The notes under the pieces: generated by a model | Told to the model about the DNA's origin: nothing | What the model saw: only the letters and a program-made list of their open reading frames with translations | Database searches by the model: none | Assembly: GCA_900770025.1 (NCBI GenBank) | Contig: CAAGIW010000049.1 | Span: 1-34,644, forward strand | DNA from: an uncultured Prevotella sp. | Lineage (GTDB): Bacteria > Bacteroidota > Bacteroidia > Bacteroidales > Bacteroidaceae | Direction: 5' to 3' | Length of the DNA: 34,644 nt | Position numbers and translations under genes: made by a program | Shown: piece by piece, positions 1 to 8,400 of the stretch | How positions within the stretch are numbered: position 1 is the stretch's first letter | How the letters are laid out: every line of letters starts with the position of its first letter

Positions 1-90
1 TGGAACCCCATTGCGCCCTCAAAACGTAAAGTCATCTGTTCAAAAATATAAGCAGTTATCATCATAACGCTAATGACCGATTTGGGTTTA
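1..90. repeat. Partial copy of a MITE-like palindromic repeat, cut by the window edge
   Basis: These 90 bases match 8482-8571 with about six mismatches by eye. The distant copy is the right part of an element with inverted arms (8401-8572), so this is probably its right half, with the left half outside the window. The last third (62-88) lies inside the coding end of the HD-domain gene and supplies its final codons and stop. No transposase is visible, so a non-autonomous element or an intergenic repeat is the likely nature. Confidence 0.7.
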
Positions 91-718
91 AAACAAGTGC
101 ATATAGTTCCTCAAATACCTCCCGCAGCCTTGCAGGATTGTCTATCATTTCCCTTACTTGTGACAGATTCTTTTCATTCTCCGAACCTTGAATCCATAGT
201 TTCATGTAGCCGTGGCGCGAATACTTTTCCTCAAGATGCGCACAAAAACGCTTCCAATGCTGTTCCTTATCCAACTCTGGATAATGATCTTTGCCGAATT
301 GGATGCAACGCAGAAACACATTGCGTGGAGACAAATCACGGTCTGCCTCTGCCACTATCTTTCCGTAGATACTTCTCGGGGCATGAGAGGCTGATGCCCG
401 ATGGTCCTCAACGGCTTCTTTCATGATATTGAGCTGCTCTTTGGAGAACCATTTTTTCAGGCGTGCATCCTGCTGAAGTATTCTTCCACCGGTGATATGA
501 TGTATTGCCCTTGGTCCGGTCAGCCCCAAATCATGGTATGCCGCCACCACATATACCATATTGATGTCTGCACCCGTGGTTCTCACCATCTGCAGCGCAC
601 GCTTGATGACACCCGTCACATGGGCGATGTTGTGGGCAGAGTCGAAAGCGGCATACTTCGGGAGGATGTTCTTCTCCACAAACTCCACCAAATCCAAATC
701 GGGCGAATGAAGCATCAT
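62..718 (-). CDS. HD-domain phosphohydrolase-like protein
   Basis: A soluble protein of about 219 residues with the HD metal-dependent phosphohydrolase signature: His33 in AHNIAHV, the His62-Asp63 pair in AAYHDLGL, further histidines at 73-74 and in EDHRAS, and an Asp in EADRDLSP. Family members hydrolyse phosphate esters, often of nucleotides; the substrate cannot be read here. The frame is open upstream to a TTG at 739, but that TTG lies inside the predicted -7 element, so one of the tandem ATGs at 718 or 715 is the likelier start. The gene is divergent from menA with overlapping promoters. The last residues (after about YALVL) and the stop codon come from the repeat at 1-90, so the natural C-terminus may have been replaced. 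Confidence 0.8.
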   Translation of the reverse strand: MMLHSPDLDLVEFVEKNILPKYAAFDSAHNIAHVTGVIKRALQMVRTTGADINMVYVVAAYHDLGLTGPRAIHHITGGRILQQDARLKKWFSKEQLNIMKEAVEDHRASASHAPRSIYGKIVAEADRDLSPRNVFLRCIQFGKDHYPELDKEQHWKRFCAHLEEKYSRHGYMKLWIQGSENEKNLSQVREMIDNPARLREVFEELYALVLNPNRSLAL

Positions 719-732
719 TATGAACTGTATTT

Positions 733-764
733 TTTGCAAATTTACGCATTATTGCTTACTTTTG
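733..764 (+). promoter_or_regulatory. Bacteroidetes-type promoter of menA
   Basis: TTTG at 733-736, a 20-bp spacer and TACTTTTG at 757-764 match the Bacteroidetes consensus TTTG-N19-21-TAnnTTTG. Transcription should start near 771, giving a leader of roughly 24 nt before the ATG at 795. Confidence 0.75.
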
Positions 765-768
765 CAAT
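737..768 (-). promoter_or_regulatory. Overlapping divergent promoter of the HD-domain gene
   Basis: On the minus strand ATTG (765-768), a 20-bp spacer and TAAATTTG (737-744) match the same consensus with one change in the -33 box. It interlocks with the menA promoter, so two polymerases could not initiate at once. The predicted start near 730 rules out the TTG at 739 as start codon. Confidence 0.6.
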
Positions 769-794
769 AAAAAGGGAAGAAATCAAAGCTTGTT

Positions 795-1703
795 ATGACA
801 ACTATAGAACCCCATGTTTCTACCAATTCCATCAAGGCATGGTGGATTGCAGCACGCCCCAAGACACTCTCTGGAGCTGCCGTTCCGGTAATGATTGGTC
901 TTGCCCATGCCTATGCAGACACAGCAGAGGCCTCCACTTTCCAGTTATTGCCCGCAGTTCTTTGTCTGCTGTTTGCATTCGTGATGCAGATAAATGCCAA
1001 CTTCATCAATGATTTCTTTGATTTCAAGAAGGGCATCGACGACACTAACCAGCGGTTGGGGCCACGCCGTGCCTGTGCACAGCACTGGATAACCCTCCAT
1101 GCCATGAAACATGCCATTGCCGGAGTCACCTGCCTGGCCTGCCTGTTGGGTCTGCCGCTCATCTTCTATGGGGGACTGTCCATGCTGATAGTTGGCATGT
1201 TGTGCGTGGTGTTCTGTTTTCTATACACCACTCACCTGTCGGGCAAAGGATTAGGCGATGTGCTGGTGCTGGTGTTTTTCGGTATAGTGCCGATATGCGC
1301 CACCTATTATATACAGTGCCACCAACTGACATGGCAGGTGTTTTTCTCTTCTGTTGCCTGCGGCTTGGTGATTGACACCCTGTTAGTGGTCAACAACTAC
1401 AGAGACCGCTTTACCGACCTGCAGCACCAGAAAATGACACTTGTGATACGCATAGGCGAGAAATGCGCCCGCCTGCTGTATCTTTATCTGGGTGCCACCG
1501 CCTGTGCGATTGGCGTGATTCACTGTTTTTACGGACAACCGTTGGCATTTATTCTGCCATGGCTCTACCTGCTGCTGCACCTGTTCACCTATCTGCACAT
1601 CCTGCGTATAGACAGGGGGAAGGCTCTCAACCTGTGTTTGGGACAAACGGCCCGCAACATGTTTATTTATGGCCTGCTGCTGTCAGCGGGTCTCATTCTG
1701 TAA
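795..1703 (+). CDS. menA: MenA-like 1,4-dihydroxy-2-naphthoate polyprenyltransferase
   Basis: An integral membrane prenyltransferase of 302 residues, the usual MenA length. It would attach the polyprenyl chain to 1,4-dihydroxy-2-naphthoate in menaquinone synthesis, the expected respiratory quinone of this phylum. The UbiA-family aspartate motifs are visible: N69-x3-D73-x2-D76 in NFINDFFDF with Asp82-83 after it, and a second motif around 200 (NNYRDRFTDL) followed by the MenA-like K-M-T-L. The N-terminal ARPKTLSGAAVPV is typical of MenA, as is GLGDVLVLVFFGIVP. About eight hydrophobic segments follow one another. It has its own promoter and ends directly against the stop codon of the convergent barrel gene, with no space for a hairpin terminator. 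Confidence 0.9.
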   Translation: MTTIEPHVSTNSIKAWWIAARPKTLSGAAVPVMIGLAHAYADTAEASTFQLLPAVLCLLFAFVMQINANFINDFFDFKKGIDDTNQRLGPRRACAQHWITLHAMKHAIAGVTCLACLLGLPLIFYGGLSMLIVGMLCVVFCFLYTTHLSGKGLGDVLVLVFFGIVPICATYYIQCHQLTWQVFFSSVACGLVIDTLLVVNNYRDRFTDLQHQKMTLVIRIGEKCARLLYLYLGATACAIGVIHCFYGQPLAFILPWLYLLLHLFTYLHILRIDRGKALNLCLGQTARNMFIYGLLLSAGLIL

Positions 1704-2762
1704 TCAGAACAGTCTTTTCGTCAACCTCACGTTGAGAACGGGATAGACGGGGAAGGATTTGATGAGCTTCACATAATCTCCAACCTTGCCGCGCACCCCT
1801 TCCAACTTAGCCAAATCCGTGCCATCGTGAGTAATGATTCTCGGTGTTCCTCCCCAAAACATCAGACCACAGTCAAAAGACAGGCTATAGGTGTCGTCTT
1901 TCTTCGACAAAGCGCCGCCATATCCAAAACCGAGATACGGTCGGAACCTGTTTGTCTTTACCTCTACCCTCACCATATTGTTCTCATCCGGTTCTAAACG
2001 ATAGGGAGTTCCATCGGCATGGTCAGCGATATGCACACCCATCCGGCCGTAATAGTTCATGTTGTCATAGAGGGTTTTGTCCGCGTAATAATCGGTGCCT
2101 CCAAGCGTCATATAGGGTTCCGGCACGGCAAAGGGGTCGCTCATGGCTGCCTGCACCGACTCATACGATCTGCATACCCGTTCATACATTCTGTTATACA
2201 TGGAGATGGCCACCAACGAAGTCATGTCTTCTGGGGCATTCCAAGCCTTAGCCACCGTAGAGGCTCCATAGTAGAAGCCCACCGTCAGATGCCACTTTTT
2301 GTTTCTGAATGGAAAGACATCTGCCAGCAATTTGAAATTGTCAAAAGAAGGTTCGCCAATCATGTCAATCTGATTGTCCACCTTCGTTCCCACAAAACTC
2401 TCAAGCATCCCCGAAAGCCTGTCAAACTTGCTTTGCTGTTCTTCTTCACTTTCCTGCGTATCTCCCACCTGCACACCAAAGTGCATGGTGTGGTTGAACC
2501 GAGGCACATAGGCAAAACCGGCTCTCAACTGTGCCCACTTGGTCACGGGCATCGCCACATCTATTCCCACACCTGTAGTTCCTGCCGTCACCGACAGCGA
2601 CAGATGGTTGAACAATTGTTTATCCTCCTGAGGCTTTTGCACCACTTGTCTGTCTATCGTAGGTACTGACGCCACAACAGAATCCTGCACATTCAAATTC
2701 TGTGCAGAGAGTTCCATGAAAGGCAACAACGCAAAAAGCAAGAATGTTTTTTTTCTCATCAT
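1704..2762 (-). CDS. Predicted outer-membrane beta-barrel protein of unknown function
   Basis: 352 residues with a signal peptide (basic MRKK, hydrophobic core, cleavage after the Ser-Ala of ELSAQ). The body has alternating beta-strand patterns with Gly/Tyr (for example RPYLGFGYGGAL) and the chain ends in Phe after VLNVRLTKRLF, a common end for outer-membrane barrels. An inserted stretch rich in Glu and Gln (about 105-125) is probably an extracellular or periplasmic loop. I do not recognise a named family. Tandem ATGs at 2762 and 2759 are both possible starts. It lies 5 bp behind the type IX secreted protein and is probably co-transcribed with it. Confidence 0.75.
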   Translation of the reverse strand: MMRKKTFLLFALLPFMELSAQNLNVQDSVVASVPTIDRQVVQKPQEDKQLFNHLSLSVTAGTTGVGIDVAMPVTKWAQLRAGFAYVPRFNHTMHFGVQVGDTQESEEEQQSKFDRLSGMLESFVGTKVDNQIDMIGEPSFDNFKLLADVFPFRNKKWHLTVGFYYGASTVAKAWNAPEDMTSLVAISMYNRMYERVCRSYESVQAAMSDPFAVPEPYMTLGGTDYYADKTLYDNMNYYGRMGVHIADHADGTPYRLEPDENNMVRVEVKTNRFRPYLGFGYGGALSKKDDTYSLSFDCGLMFWGGTPRIITHDGTDLAKLEGVRGKVGDYVKLIKSFPVYPVLNVRLTKRLF

Positions 2763-2767
2763 CCTCC

Positions 2768-3907
2768 TTATTTAATCACTTTTTTACCACCGACAATGTA
2801 AATGCCCTTTGTCTGCATATTGTTTTTGAAGCCGTTATCCTCTACCCTAACGCCTTGAAGGGTGTAGATATTGTTGTCGTTTGATGCAGCAGCAGGCATG
2901 GTGACATGCTGAATGCCTGTAACGACAAATTCTTCGTACTCCTTTTCGTCCATCACTGCAAGTTCATCGGCACAGGTGCCATCCACCTGTAGATAATGAC
3001 TGTTGGCAGCAATAGTGGTCAGTCCTTCCTGCTTCACGAAGCCGAGTTTACCATCTGCACACACACCAAGCACGCGCATCGTCAGCGGATCATACTTCAC
3101 CTGATTGGTATGATAGGCGGTTTCAGCATAATCAAAATAAACACCCGTGAGCAGATTGTCAGACGGAGCCGCCAAAGCACTCTCCACCACATCCACCTTA
3201 TTGTCAAAGGTCTCGACCGATGGGCACTCCACAATCAGAGGTGCGGATGCAGGTACCACCTCACCGGTCAGTTCCTTTGTCACCGCAATGTTGTTGACAT
3301 AGTCTATCTTGGAAACATAATGCATCTTCATGCCCTCCACTGCAGGTTTGAAGGGGAACGAAGCGAAGAACGGCGCATAGTGCTTTCCACCTGCCGTAAC
3401 TGTGGGTTTGATGCCGAAATAGTTTTCACTTTCCTTACTGATGGGAGTAACCACCCAGTTTTGGGCTCTCTTTTCGTTGGTATTGAGATAAGCCACATCC
3501 CAATCTCCTATCTCATCGCTCAGATAAGCAGTGACACCCGACTCGGTTTGGTAAGCCTTGTAGATGCTTGGATAACCGTTCAGTTGGCTCAGGCGCAGGT
3601 AGAAGCCCATGATGGCATGTGCGTCACAGCCCTGTGCCTTCACATTGTATTCATTATCCGCAACCTTCTCAATGTAGAGGACCGAGGCGGGATTTGACGC
3701 AATCTTGTCCCACGACCTGATGGTGTTCAGTGCCAGCAAGTCTGCTGTCGTGGTAACCTTATCCACTCCCTTGCTCTTGTTATCCACTACAACGATATAC
3801 CTCTCTGTTGTGAAATTCCTGACACGATAATACCCATTGCCGTCAATTTGTGCCATTGCCGGTAGCACGGCAAAGAAGGTCAGTAAAGAACAAATAATCT
3901 TTTTCAT
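2768..3907 (-). CDS. Secreted protein with type IX secretion C-terminal signal
   Basis: Starting at the ATG at 3907 gives 379 residues beginning MKKIICSLLTFFAVLPAMAQ, a clean signal peptide; the frame extends to 3976 but that would bury the signal. After cleavage comes a beta-rich segment opening GNGYYRVRNFTTERYIVV, a pattern common in Prevotella secreted proteins and loosely like carbohydrate-binding folds. The C-terminus reads IYTLQGVRV...KGIYIVGGKKVIK, the Prevotella-style type IX sorting tail (a strand, a turn, then G-I-Y-x-V-x-G-K-K). I infer export through the outer membrane and possible surface attachment. It lies between the OmpA-like gene and the barrel gene on the same strand. No catalytic motif is recognised. 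Confidence 0.8.
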   Translation of the reverse strand: MKKIICSLLTFFAVLPAMAQIDGNGYYRVRNFTTERYIVVVDNKSKGVDKVTTTADLLALNTIRSWDKIASNPASVLYIEKVADNEYNVKAQGCDAHAIMGFYLRLSQLNGYPSIYKAYQTESGVTAYLSDEIGDWDVAYLNTNEKRAQNWVVTPISKESENYFGIKPTVTAGGKHYAPFFASFPFKPAVEGMKMHYVSKIDYVNNIAVTKELTGEVVPASAPLIVECPSVETFDNKVDVVESALAAPSDNLLTGVYFDYAETAYHTNQVKYDPLTMRVLGVCADGKLGFVKQEGLTTIAANSHYLQVDGTCADELAVMDEKEYEEFVVTGIQHVTMPAAASNDNNIYTLQGVRVEDNGFKNNMQTKGIYIVGGKKVIK

Positions 3908-3954
3908 GCTTAACATACGATGGATGTATGTGATATTTCTGTTGAAAACGATAA

Positions 3955-4008
3955 AATCGACTTCCATTATTATCATCCAACGATGTGAAGCAATAATGAA
4001 AGTCGATT
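3955..4008 (-). terminator. Long inverted repeat between the OmpA-like and secreted-protein genes
   Basis: Arms at 3955-3971 and 3992-4008 are 17 bp with a single mismatch around a 20-bp loop; pairing extends outward with a few gaps. On the minus strand the stem is followed by a moderately T-rich stretch. It lies in the 144-bp gap downstream of the OmpA-like gene, so it could end that transcript, act as an attenuator, or stabilise the 3' end. A protein-binding operator for the next gene is the alternative. Confidence 0.5.
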
Positions 4009-4051
4009 GTTATCAACGTTTATAAAACTTGTATATCAATCTCAATGACGA

Positions 4052-5185
4052 TTATTCAGCTATACAAATAGAAACGCGGTTCTTATTGTTCTGAGCATAA
4101 GGCTGCACACGTGAACCCTTTGACTCACTGATGATGCGGCTGCTTGAGATACCCTTCTTTACCAAGGCATCCACCACCACCTTGGCACGCTTGGCAGCAA
4201 TTCTGTCGTTGATAGCGTTGTTGCCGGTGCCCTTGTCAGCATAACCAGTCACAGTTACCTTGGTGTTAGGATACTTGTTCATGAAGGTCACAATCTCGTC
4301 AATCTTCTTAGCTTCTTCAGCACTGATAAGATTGCTACTGATGAGGAAGAAGATATCCTGACGCATCTTCTCCTGTGCCACCTCCTGCTTGGGAGCGGGC
4401 TGCTCCACCTTCTCTACCACAGGCACAGGTTTCTCCACGATGCGCTCGATCACACGCTCAACGGGAGCAACAGGCTTGATTTCGCGGGTGGTGTAACCCT
4501 TACCCTTGCCAAGTCTCACCTTGACGCCAACCAGTGTAGTGAACTGCCAATCGGCATTGCCTGCACGCTTTGAGTTGAAATGGTCGTTCAGAGTGGTAGC
4601 ACTGGTCTCGATACCCAGCTTCACGCGGTCGCTCAGACGGAAGTCCACGTTTGCACCAAATCTGGCAGTGAAACGCACCTTTGTTCCATCCCACAGATAT
4701 ACCAGATCGTTCTTGATGGGCAGTTCATTGGCCTCATCGTTTTTGAAAGCGATATTCGCACCAACACCAGCGAACACACCTGCAGTGACCAAACGATTGG
4801 GATTGTAGTCGCAGAACAGGTTGGTAAGGTTCACAGTAGCATCAATCATGGGAGCCACATAGTTCCACTTCCACTTGTGGGTGGCACCTATCTCATTGGC
4901 TCTGCCATCAAGCGACCACTTGTTCAAGCCGGCCTTAGCCTGCCATGCGTTTACAGAGAAGCGTGCACCTACCACCTTGTTAAACTCGTAACCAACGCCA
5001 ACCTGCACGTTAGGTGACAACAGGTCTTTGGTACTAATCTCGCCCAGGGTGTACTGTCCACCAATCTGTGCCTGCACATACCAGTGAGGTGTGAACACAT
5101 ATTCTGTCTTTGCCTCGTTCTGTGCAGAAGCTGTCAGGCATCCTAATGCCATCAAACTTGATAATGCAATATTTCTGAATTTCAT
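4052..5185 (-). CDS. OmpA-family outer-membrane protein
   Basis: 377 residues from the ATG at 5185, chosen because it opens a signal peptide (MKFRNIALSSLMALGCLTASAQ); the frame runs further upstream to 5245. Residues about 25-230 form an eight-strand-like barrel with alternating aromatic and small residues. A Pro/Glu/Val linker (VERVIERIVEKPVPVVEKVEQPAPK) is followed by a C-terminal OmpA-like peptidoglycan-binding domain (about 275-377) with TGYADKGTG and the later N-x2-I-x2-x-R-A-K pattern. It anchors the outer membrane to the cell wall. The lipoprotein gene ends 77 bp upstream on the same strand; the gap holds only a small hairpin (GTGGC/GCCAC, 5230-5245) and no clear promoter, so co-transcription is likely. 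Confidence 0.88.
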   Translation of the reverse strand: MKFRNIALSSLMALGCLTASAQNEAKTEYVFTPHWYVQAQIGGQYTLGEISTKDLLSPNVQVGVGYEFNKVVGARFSVNAWQAKAGLNKWSLDGRANEIGATHKWKWNYVAPMIDATVNLTNLFCDYNPNRLVTAGVFAGVGANIAFKNDEANELPIKNDLVYLWDGTKVRFTARFGANVDFRLSDRVKLGIETSATTLNDHFNSKRAGNADWQFTTLVGVKVRLGKGKGYTTREIKPVAPVERVIERIVEKPVPVVEKVEQPAPKQEVAQEKMRQDIFFLISSNLISAEEAKKIDEIVTFMNKYPNTKVTVTGYADKGTGNNAINDRIAAKRAKVVVDALVKKGISSSRIISESKGSRVQPYAQNNKNRVSICIAE

Positions 5186-5262
5186 AATATATGTCTGTTG
5201 TTTGATACTGTTTCGGTTCTCACCCGCGAGTGGCTGCAGTGCCACCCACAGGCAAGATAAAT

Positions 5263-7941
5263 TTATTCAACGTTGATATAGAACTTTCTGGTGGTAATAT
5301 ATCCGTAGAAGTCAACTGCAGAGTAAGTAATCTCATAGAGACCCTTAGCATTTGCCTGGAACACCACGTCGCGGCAACGTCCGTCGAGCACCTTGTTCAT
5401 GTTTTCGCCGGCATTGGCAAAAGCCTGTGCAGCAGCAGAAGGAGCGCTGGTCACAGCCACATACTTCTTCAGTGCAGGAGCAAACATTTCAGCGGTGTAA
5501 GATGTGGGTTTCAGCAGGATGGCACCCTCTGTGCGACCACCAAGATTCATCTGGGTAGCGGTGCTTGTACCCTTCACTGCGTTCACCTGTGCGAAGCTAC
5601 CATCAGCAGTTTCATACATCAAGGTGATCTGGAGCAGAGAGTTGACGTCACGCAACTTGTTGTTGAGCTTCTGGATGAAACTGTTCACCTTGTTGATGTA
5701 CTTATCCACAGTGGGAACCATGTTATTCAGCTTGTCAGCAATCTCAGTCACGTTGTCGAGCATACCGCCTACCTGATCGTTGATGTCAGCAATAATCTCA
5801 TTGAACTGCTCCATAGGCACCTTCACGGTCAAGGTTTCAGTCTTGGTTCCGATAGTTGCCTTCACCTTAGAGAAGTCAATTTTTCCAACCTTTACATCTG
5901 CTTTGGAAACAGAAACTGCTACGTCATAAAGGTAATATTTTGCTTTTTCTGTATCGGAGAGTCTGTTCCACGCATCCTCGGTGATAACATCTCCTTCACC
6001 CTCAGTTTTCTTGTAATACTTCGTAACAGTAACATTGGGCTGTGTCACATCCACCTTGATATCTGGCACCTTTGAACCATCAATGGTAATGTTATTGATA
6101 TCAGGATACTCGTCAAGCTTAATTTCCACCTCAATAGAATCCATCTCTTCAATGGGAGTCCACTTGAACTGATCCATATCAATGGTGATGCCCTTTGATT
6201 CGAGTGTAGGCAACATAGGAATCTGCTTGTTGATGCCGTCTTTCAGAGTTGCATAAGAGAGAGGCTTCACAGCAGTGGCAGCCAACTTATACTGAGAATA
6301 GATATTGCGCTCGTGCTCCACACCTGTAGAATCAACATACTTGCCAGGAATCTTCACAGCATAAGCCACAAGCTTGTTGTTCAGCTCTTTATACACAGTA
6401 GAAACAGCCTCTGTGATGCTGAGACGGCTTGTGCCGGAATTAGTTACTCTGTTCAGCACATCCTTGGCCACGTTCTTGAGAGCCTCCACATCCACATCGG
6501 GCTTGGCAGCCTGAGGATTCACCACATTGGCATTAGCCACATAGAAACCGTTGTTGTCGGCAGAGCGTGTCCATCCGAACATCATCTGACGGTCGTTGCA
6601 CTTGTTCAGCGTAAACTCGCCATAACCGGCAGCAACATCATCCCTGGTGTCCACAAGGGTGAACTTCAAACCACTCATATCAGCGCTGCTGGGGTTCACA
6701 GTAACATAGAGTCGGCCTGCATTTCCGCCATACAGTTCGCTTTCTTCATACATCATGGTGCCATCAGCACTGGCAACAGGCTCTCCTCCAATCAGCGGAG
6801 TAAAACCTTCTGCCTCCTCAGGACGTACATAGCAGCTGCTGTAGCCAGAGGTTGCACCCATCGGGAAGGTAACGTTCACACCTGTTTTGTTAGAGCCATA
6901 GAATGCAGCCAAGATGTTGGTGCTGATATCAAACGGGGTGTTGATACTACCAGTCACATAGTTCTCAGTACCCTGAATAATCACGCCAGTTACCATCTTG
7001 TACATCTGGTCGCTCAATTTGTTGAGCAGAGAGTTCAGAGCAGCGTCCAAACTGTCGATCTTTGCGTTCAGCGCATCGTCAGCAGCTTTGAAAGCGGCCT
7101 CAAGTTCTCCCTTGGCAATAGTGATTTTGCCATCAGCATATAATTTCGACTCATTATGCAAACTGTCGGCATAAGCCTTGGCCACGGCATTGGCAGAGTC
7201 GATCAACTCCTTAGACTTGTTGAACAGCTTAGTTGCCTCTTCCTTGGCAGCAGCAGCATCAGCCTTTGCACCAGTAATATCCTGCTGAAGATTTTCGTAT
7301 TTTCCATTTAACAGACTTATCTGCCTGTTGATTTCAGTGATGCTGTCAGCGTGGTTGGCCATCAGCTCATCGATCTCATCAAGGCGCACAGAGTCTTCTT
7401 GAGCAAGAGCCAATGCCTTGGCAGCATCCTGACTCAGGTCCATCAAGTTGCCTGTCCATCCGTTATACAAGCCATCCAATTCGGTGCGGATACCGTTCAG
7501 CGTTTCAACTACACCAGCCTGACCGTCTTTGCCATTGAGGATCTCTTCCACTGAAGTCACCCTACCTGCGAGGTCGGTAACACACTGCAAGCTTGACACG
7601 GCTTGATTAAGGTTAGTCACCTCACCAAACAATTGCGACAACTGCTCATTGGCCTGATTTGCAGCATTCTTGGCTTCGGTTGCAGTAGTGCTGGCATCCT
7701 TCAAAGCCTCAGCAAGAGTCTTTCCTGCGAACTGGTCTGTTGAGCCCACTTTTTCCTGAAGAGCCTGAAGCCGACTAACCAGATCACTCACATCACCTGC
7801 TTGTTTGATAATGATTTCGCGAAGCTGCTCTTTCATGCTGACAGTTTCGTCGCTCTCATAATCCTTACAAGAAACAAACGAACTCAGACCGACAATGGTT
7901 ATTGCCAGTAAGAGAAAGTAATTTGTAATCTTCTTTTTCAT
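5263..7941 (-). CDS. Large predicted surface lipoprotein with N-terminal coiled coil
   Basis: 892 residues opening with a lipoprotein signal whose lipobox ends FVSC at Cys25. The residues after it (KDYESDE) resemble the acidic lipoprotein export signal that sends Bacteroidetes lipoproteins to the cell surface; surface exposure is therefore inferred. Residues about 30-330 are Ala/Glu/Lys/Leu-rich and predicted coiled coil (for example AKADAAAAKEEATKLFNKSKEL). The rest is beta-rich with Val/Thr-rich strands, and another helical stretch lies near 735-780. Database entries with a similar start (SCKDYD followed by a coiled coil) are often labelled PL29 lyase N-terminal domain proteins, but I see no lyase domain. 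It heads the four-gene surface cluster; a stalk or adhesin role is only a guess. Confidence 0.75.
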   Translation of the reverse strand: MKKKITNYFLLLAITIVGLSSFVSCKDYESDETVSMKEQLREIIIKQAGDVSDLVSRLQALQEKVGSTDQFAGKTLAEALKDASTTATEAKNAANQANEQLSQLFGEVTNLNQAVSSLQCVTDLAGRVTSVEEILNGKDGQAGVVETLNGIRTELDGLYNGWTGNLMDLSQDAAKALALAQEDSVRLDEIDELMANHADSITEINRQISLLNGKYENLQQDITGAKADAAAAKEEATKLFNKSKELIDSANAVAKAYADSLHNESKLYADGKITIAKGELEAAFKAADDALNAKIDSLDAALNSLLNKLSDQMYKMVTGVIIQGTENYVTGSINTPFDISTNILAAFYGSNKTGVNVTFPMGATSGYSSCYVRPEEAEGFTPLIGGEPVASADGTMMYEESELYGGNAGRLYVTVNPSSADMSGLKFTLVDTRDDVAAGYGEFTLNKCNDRQMMFGWTRSADNNGFYVANANVVNPQAAKPDVDVEALKNVAKDVLNRVTNSGTSRLSITEAVSTVYKELNNKLVAYAVKIPGKYVDSTGVEHERNIYSQYKLAATAVKPLSYATLKDGINKQIPMLPTLESKGITIDMDQFKWTPIEEMDSIEVEIKLDEYPDINNITIDGSKVPDIKVDVTQPNVTVTKYYKKTEGEGDVITEDAWNRLSDTEKAKYYLYDVAVSVSKADVKVGKIDFSKVKATIGTKTETLTVKVPMEQFNEIIADINDQVGGMLDNVTEIADKLNNMVPTVDKYINKVNSFIQKLNNKLRDVNSLLQITLMYETADGSFAQVNAVKGTSTATQMNLGGRTEGAILLKPTSYTAEMFAPALKKYVAVTSAPSAAAQAFANAGENMNKVLDGRCRDVVFQANAKGLYEITYSAVDFYGYITTRKFYINVE

Positions 7942-8076
7942 ACGTTTTTAATTAGACAATGTATTATGTTACTTAAATCATTTCTTCAATATAAACTGCT
8001 TTGGCCAATCTTTTTCAATTCAAACCAATACCTTTTCCCTGCATCCAAGCATTATCCTGCTCTCCATGCGGTAGTG

Positions 8077-8084
8077 CAAAGTTA
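8077..8084 (-). promoter_or_regulatory. Candidate -7 element upstream of the lipoprotein gene
   Basis: Minus-strand TAACTTTG at 8077-8084 followed by C fits the TAnnTTTG box. No good TTTG sits 19-21 bp upstream, so the call is weak. It would leave a leader of about 128 nt before the ATG at 7941. Confidence 0.4.
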
Positions 8085-8256
8085 TATATTTCTTTTTGAA
8101 TGGAATATTTTTGACGCATTTTTTTTTTGATTTCCAATAAAATATTACAATTAGAAACAAGAAAAGGCTGTTTACATCAATAGTGTCTTCAATAATTTGT
8201 TGTACAATCATTCATTCCGAGAATCACGGTTGGGAGGGGGCTCCTGCGCATCGTTT

Positions 8257-8344
8257 TGCAAAACCGGCAGTTTTAGAATGCAAAAGTGGCAGTTTTAGAA
8301 CGCAAAAGTGGCAGTTTTAGAACGCAAAAGTGGCAGTTTTAGAA
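8257..8344. repeat. Four 22-bp tandem units with phased A/T tracts
   Basis: Four contiguous 22-bp units start at 8257, 8279, 8301 and 8323; the last two are identical. Each has the form (t/c)gc-AAAA-N7-TTTT-agaa, with N7 being ccggcag once and gtggcag three times. The A4 and T4 tracts lie 11 bp apart throughout, close to one helical turn, which should make the DNA curved. There is no spacer structure, so this is not CRISPR. A sister array of six units lies at 31827-31958. Confidence 0.85.
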
Positions 8345-8400
8345 AATGGCACAAATTGCCTTGGCGTTCGTTTCGCTTTCAGTATCGTCTCAAAGGGTGC

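Noticed and set aside
401..1012. 203-codon plus-strand frame across the HD gene and menA start
   Set aside because: It is a shadow: it is antisense to the HD domain and out of frame with menA, both well supported.
8020..8211. 63-codon minus-strand frame
   Set aside because: It runs across the predicted -7 element of the lipoprotein gene and is low-complexity (Lys, Phe, Ile rich).
8257..8344. Possible CRISPR array
   Set aside because: Units are contiguous without unique spacers and no cas gene is present.
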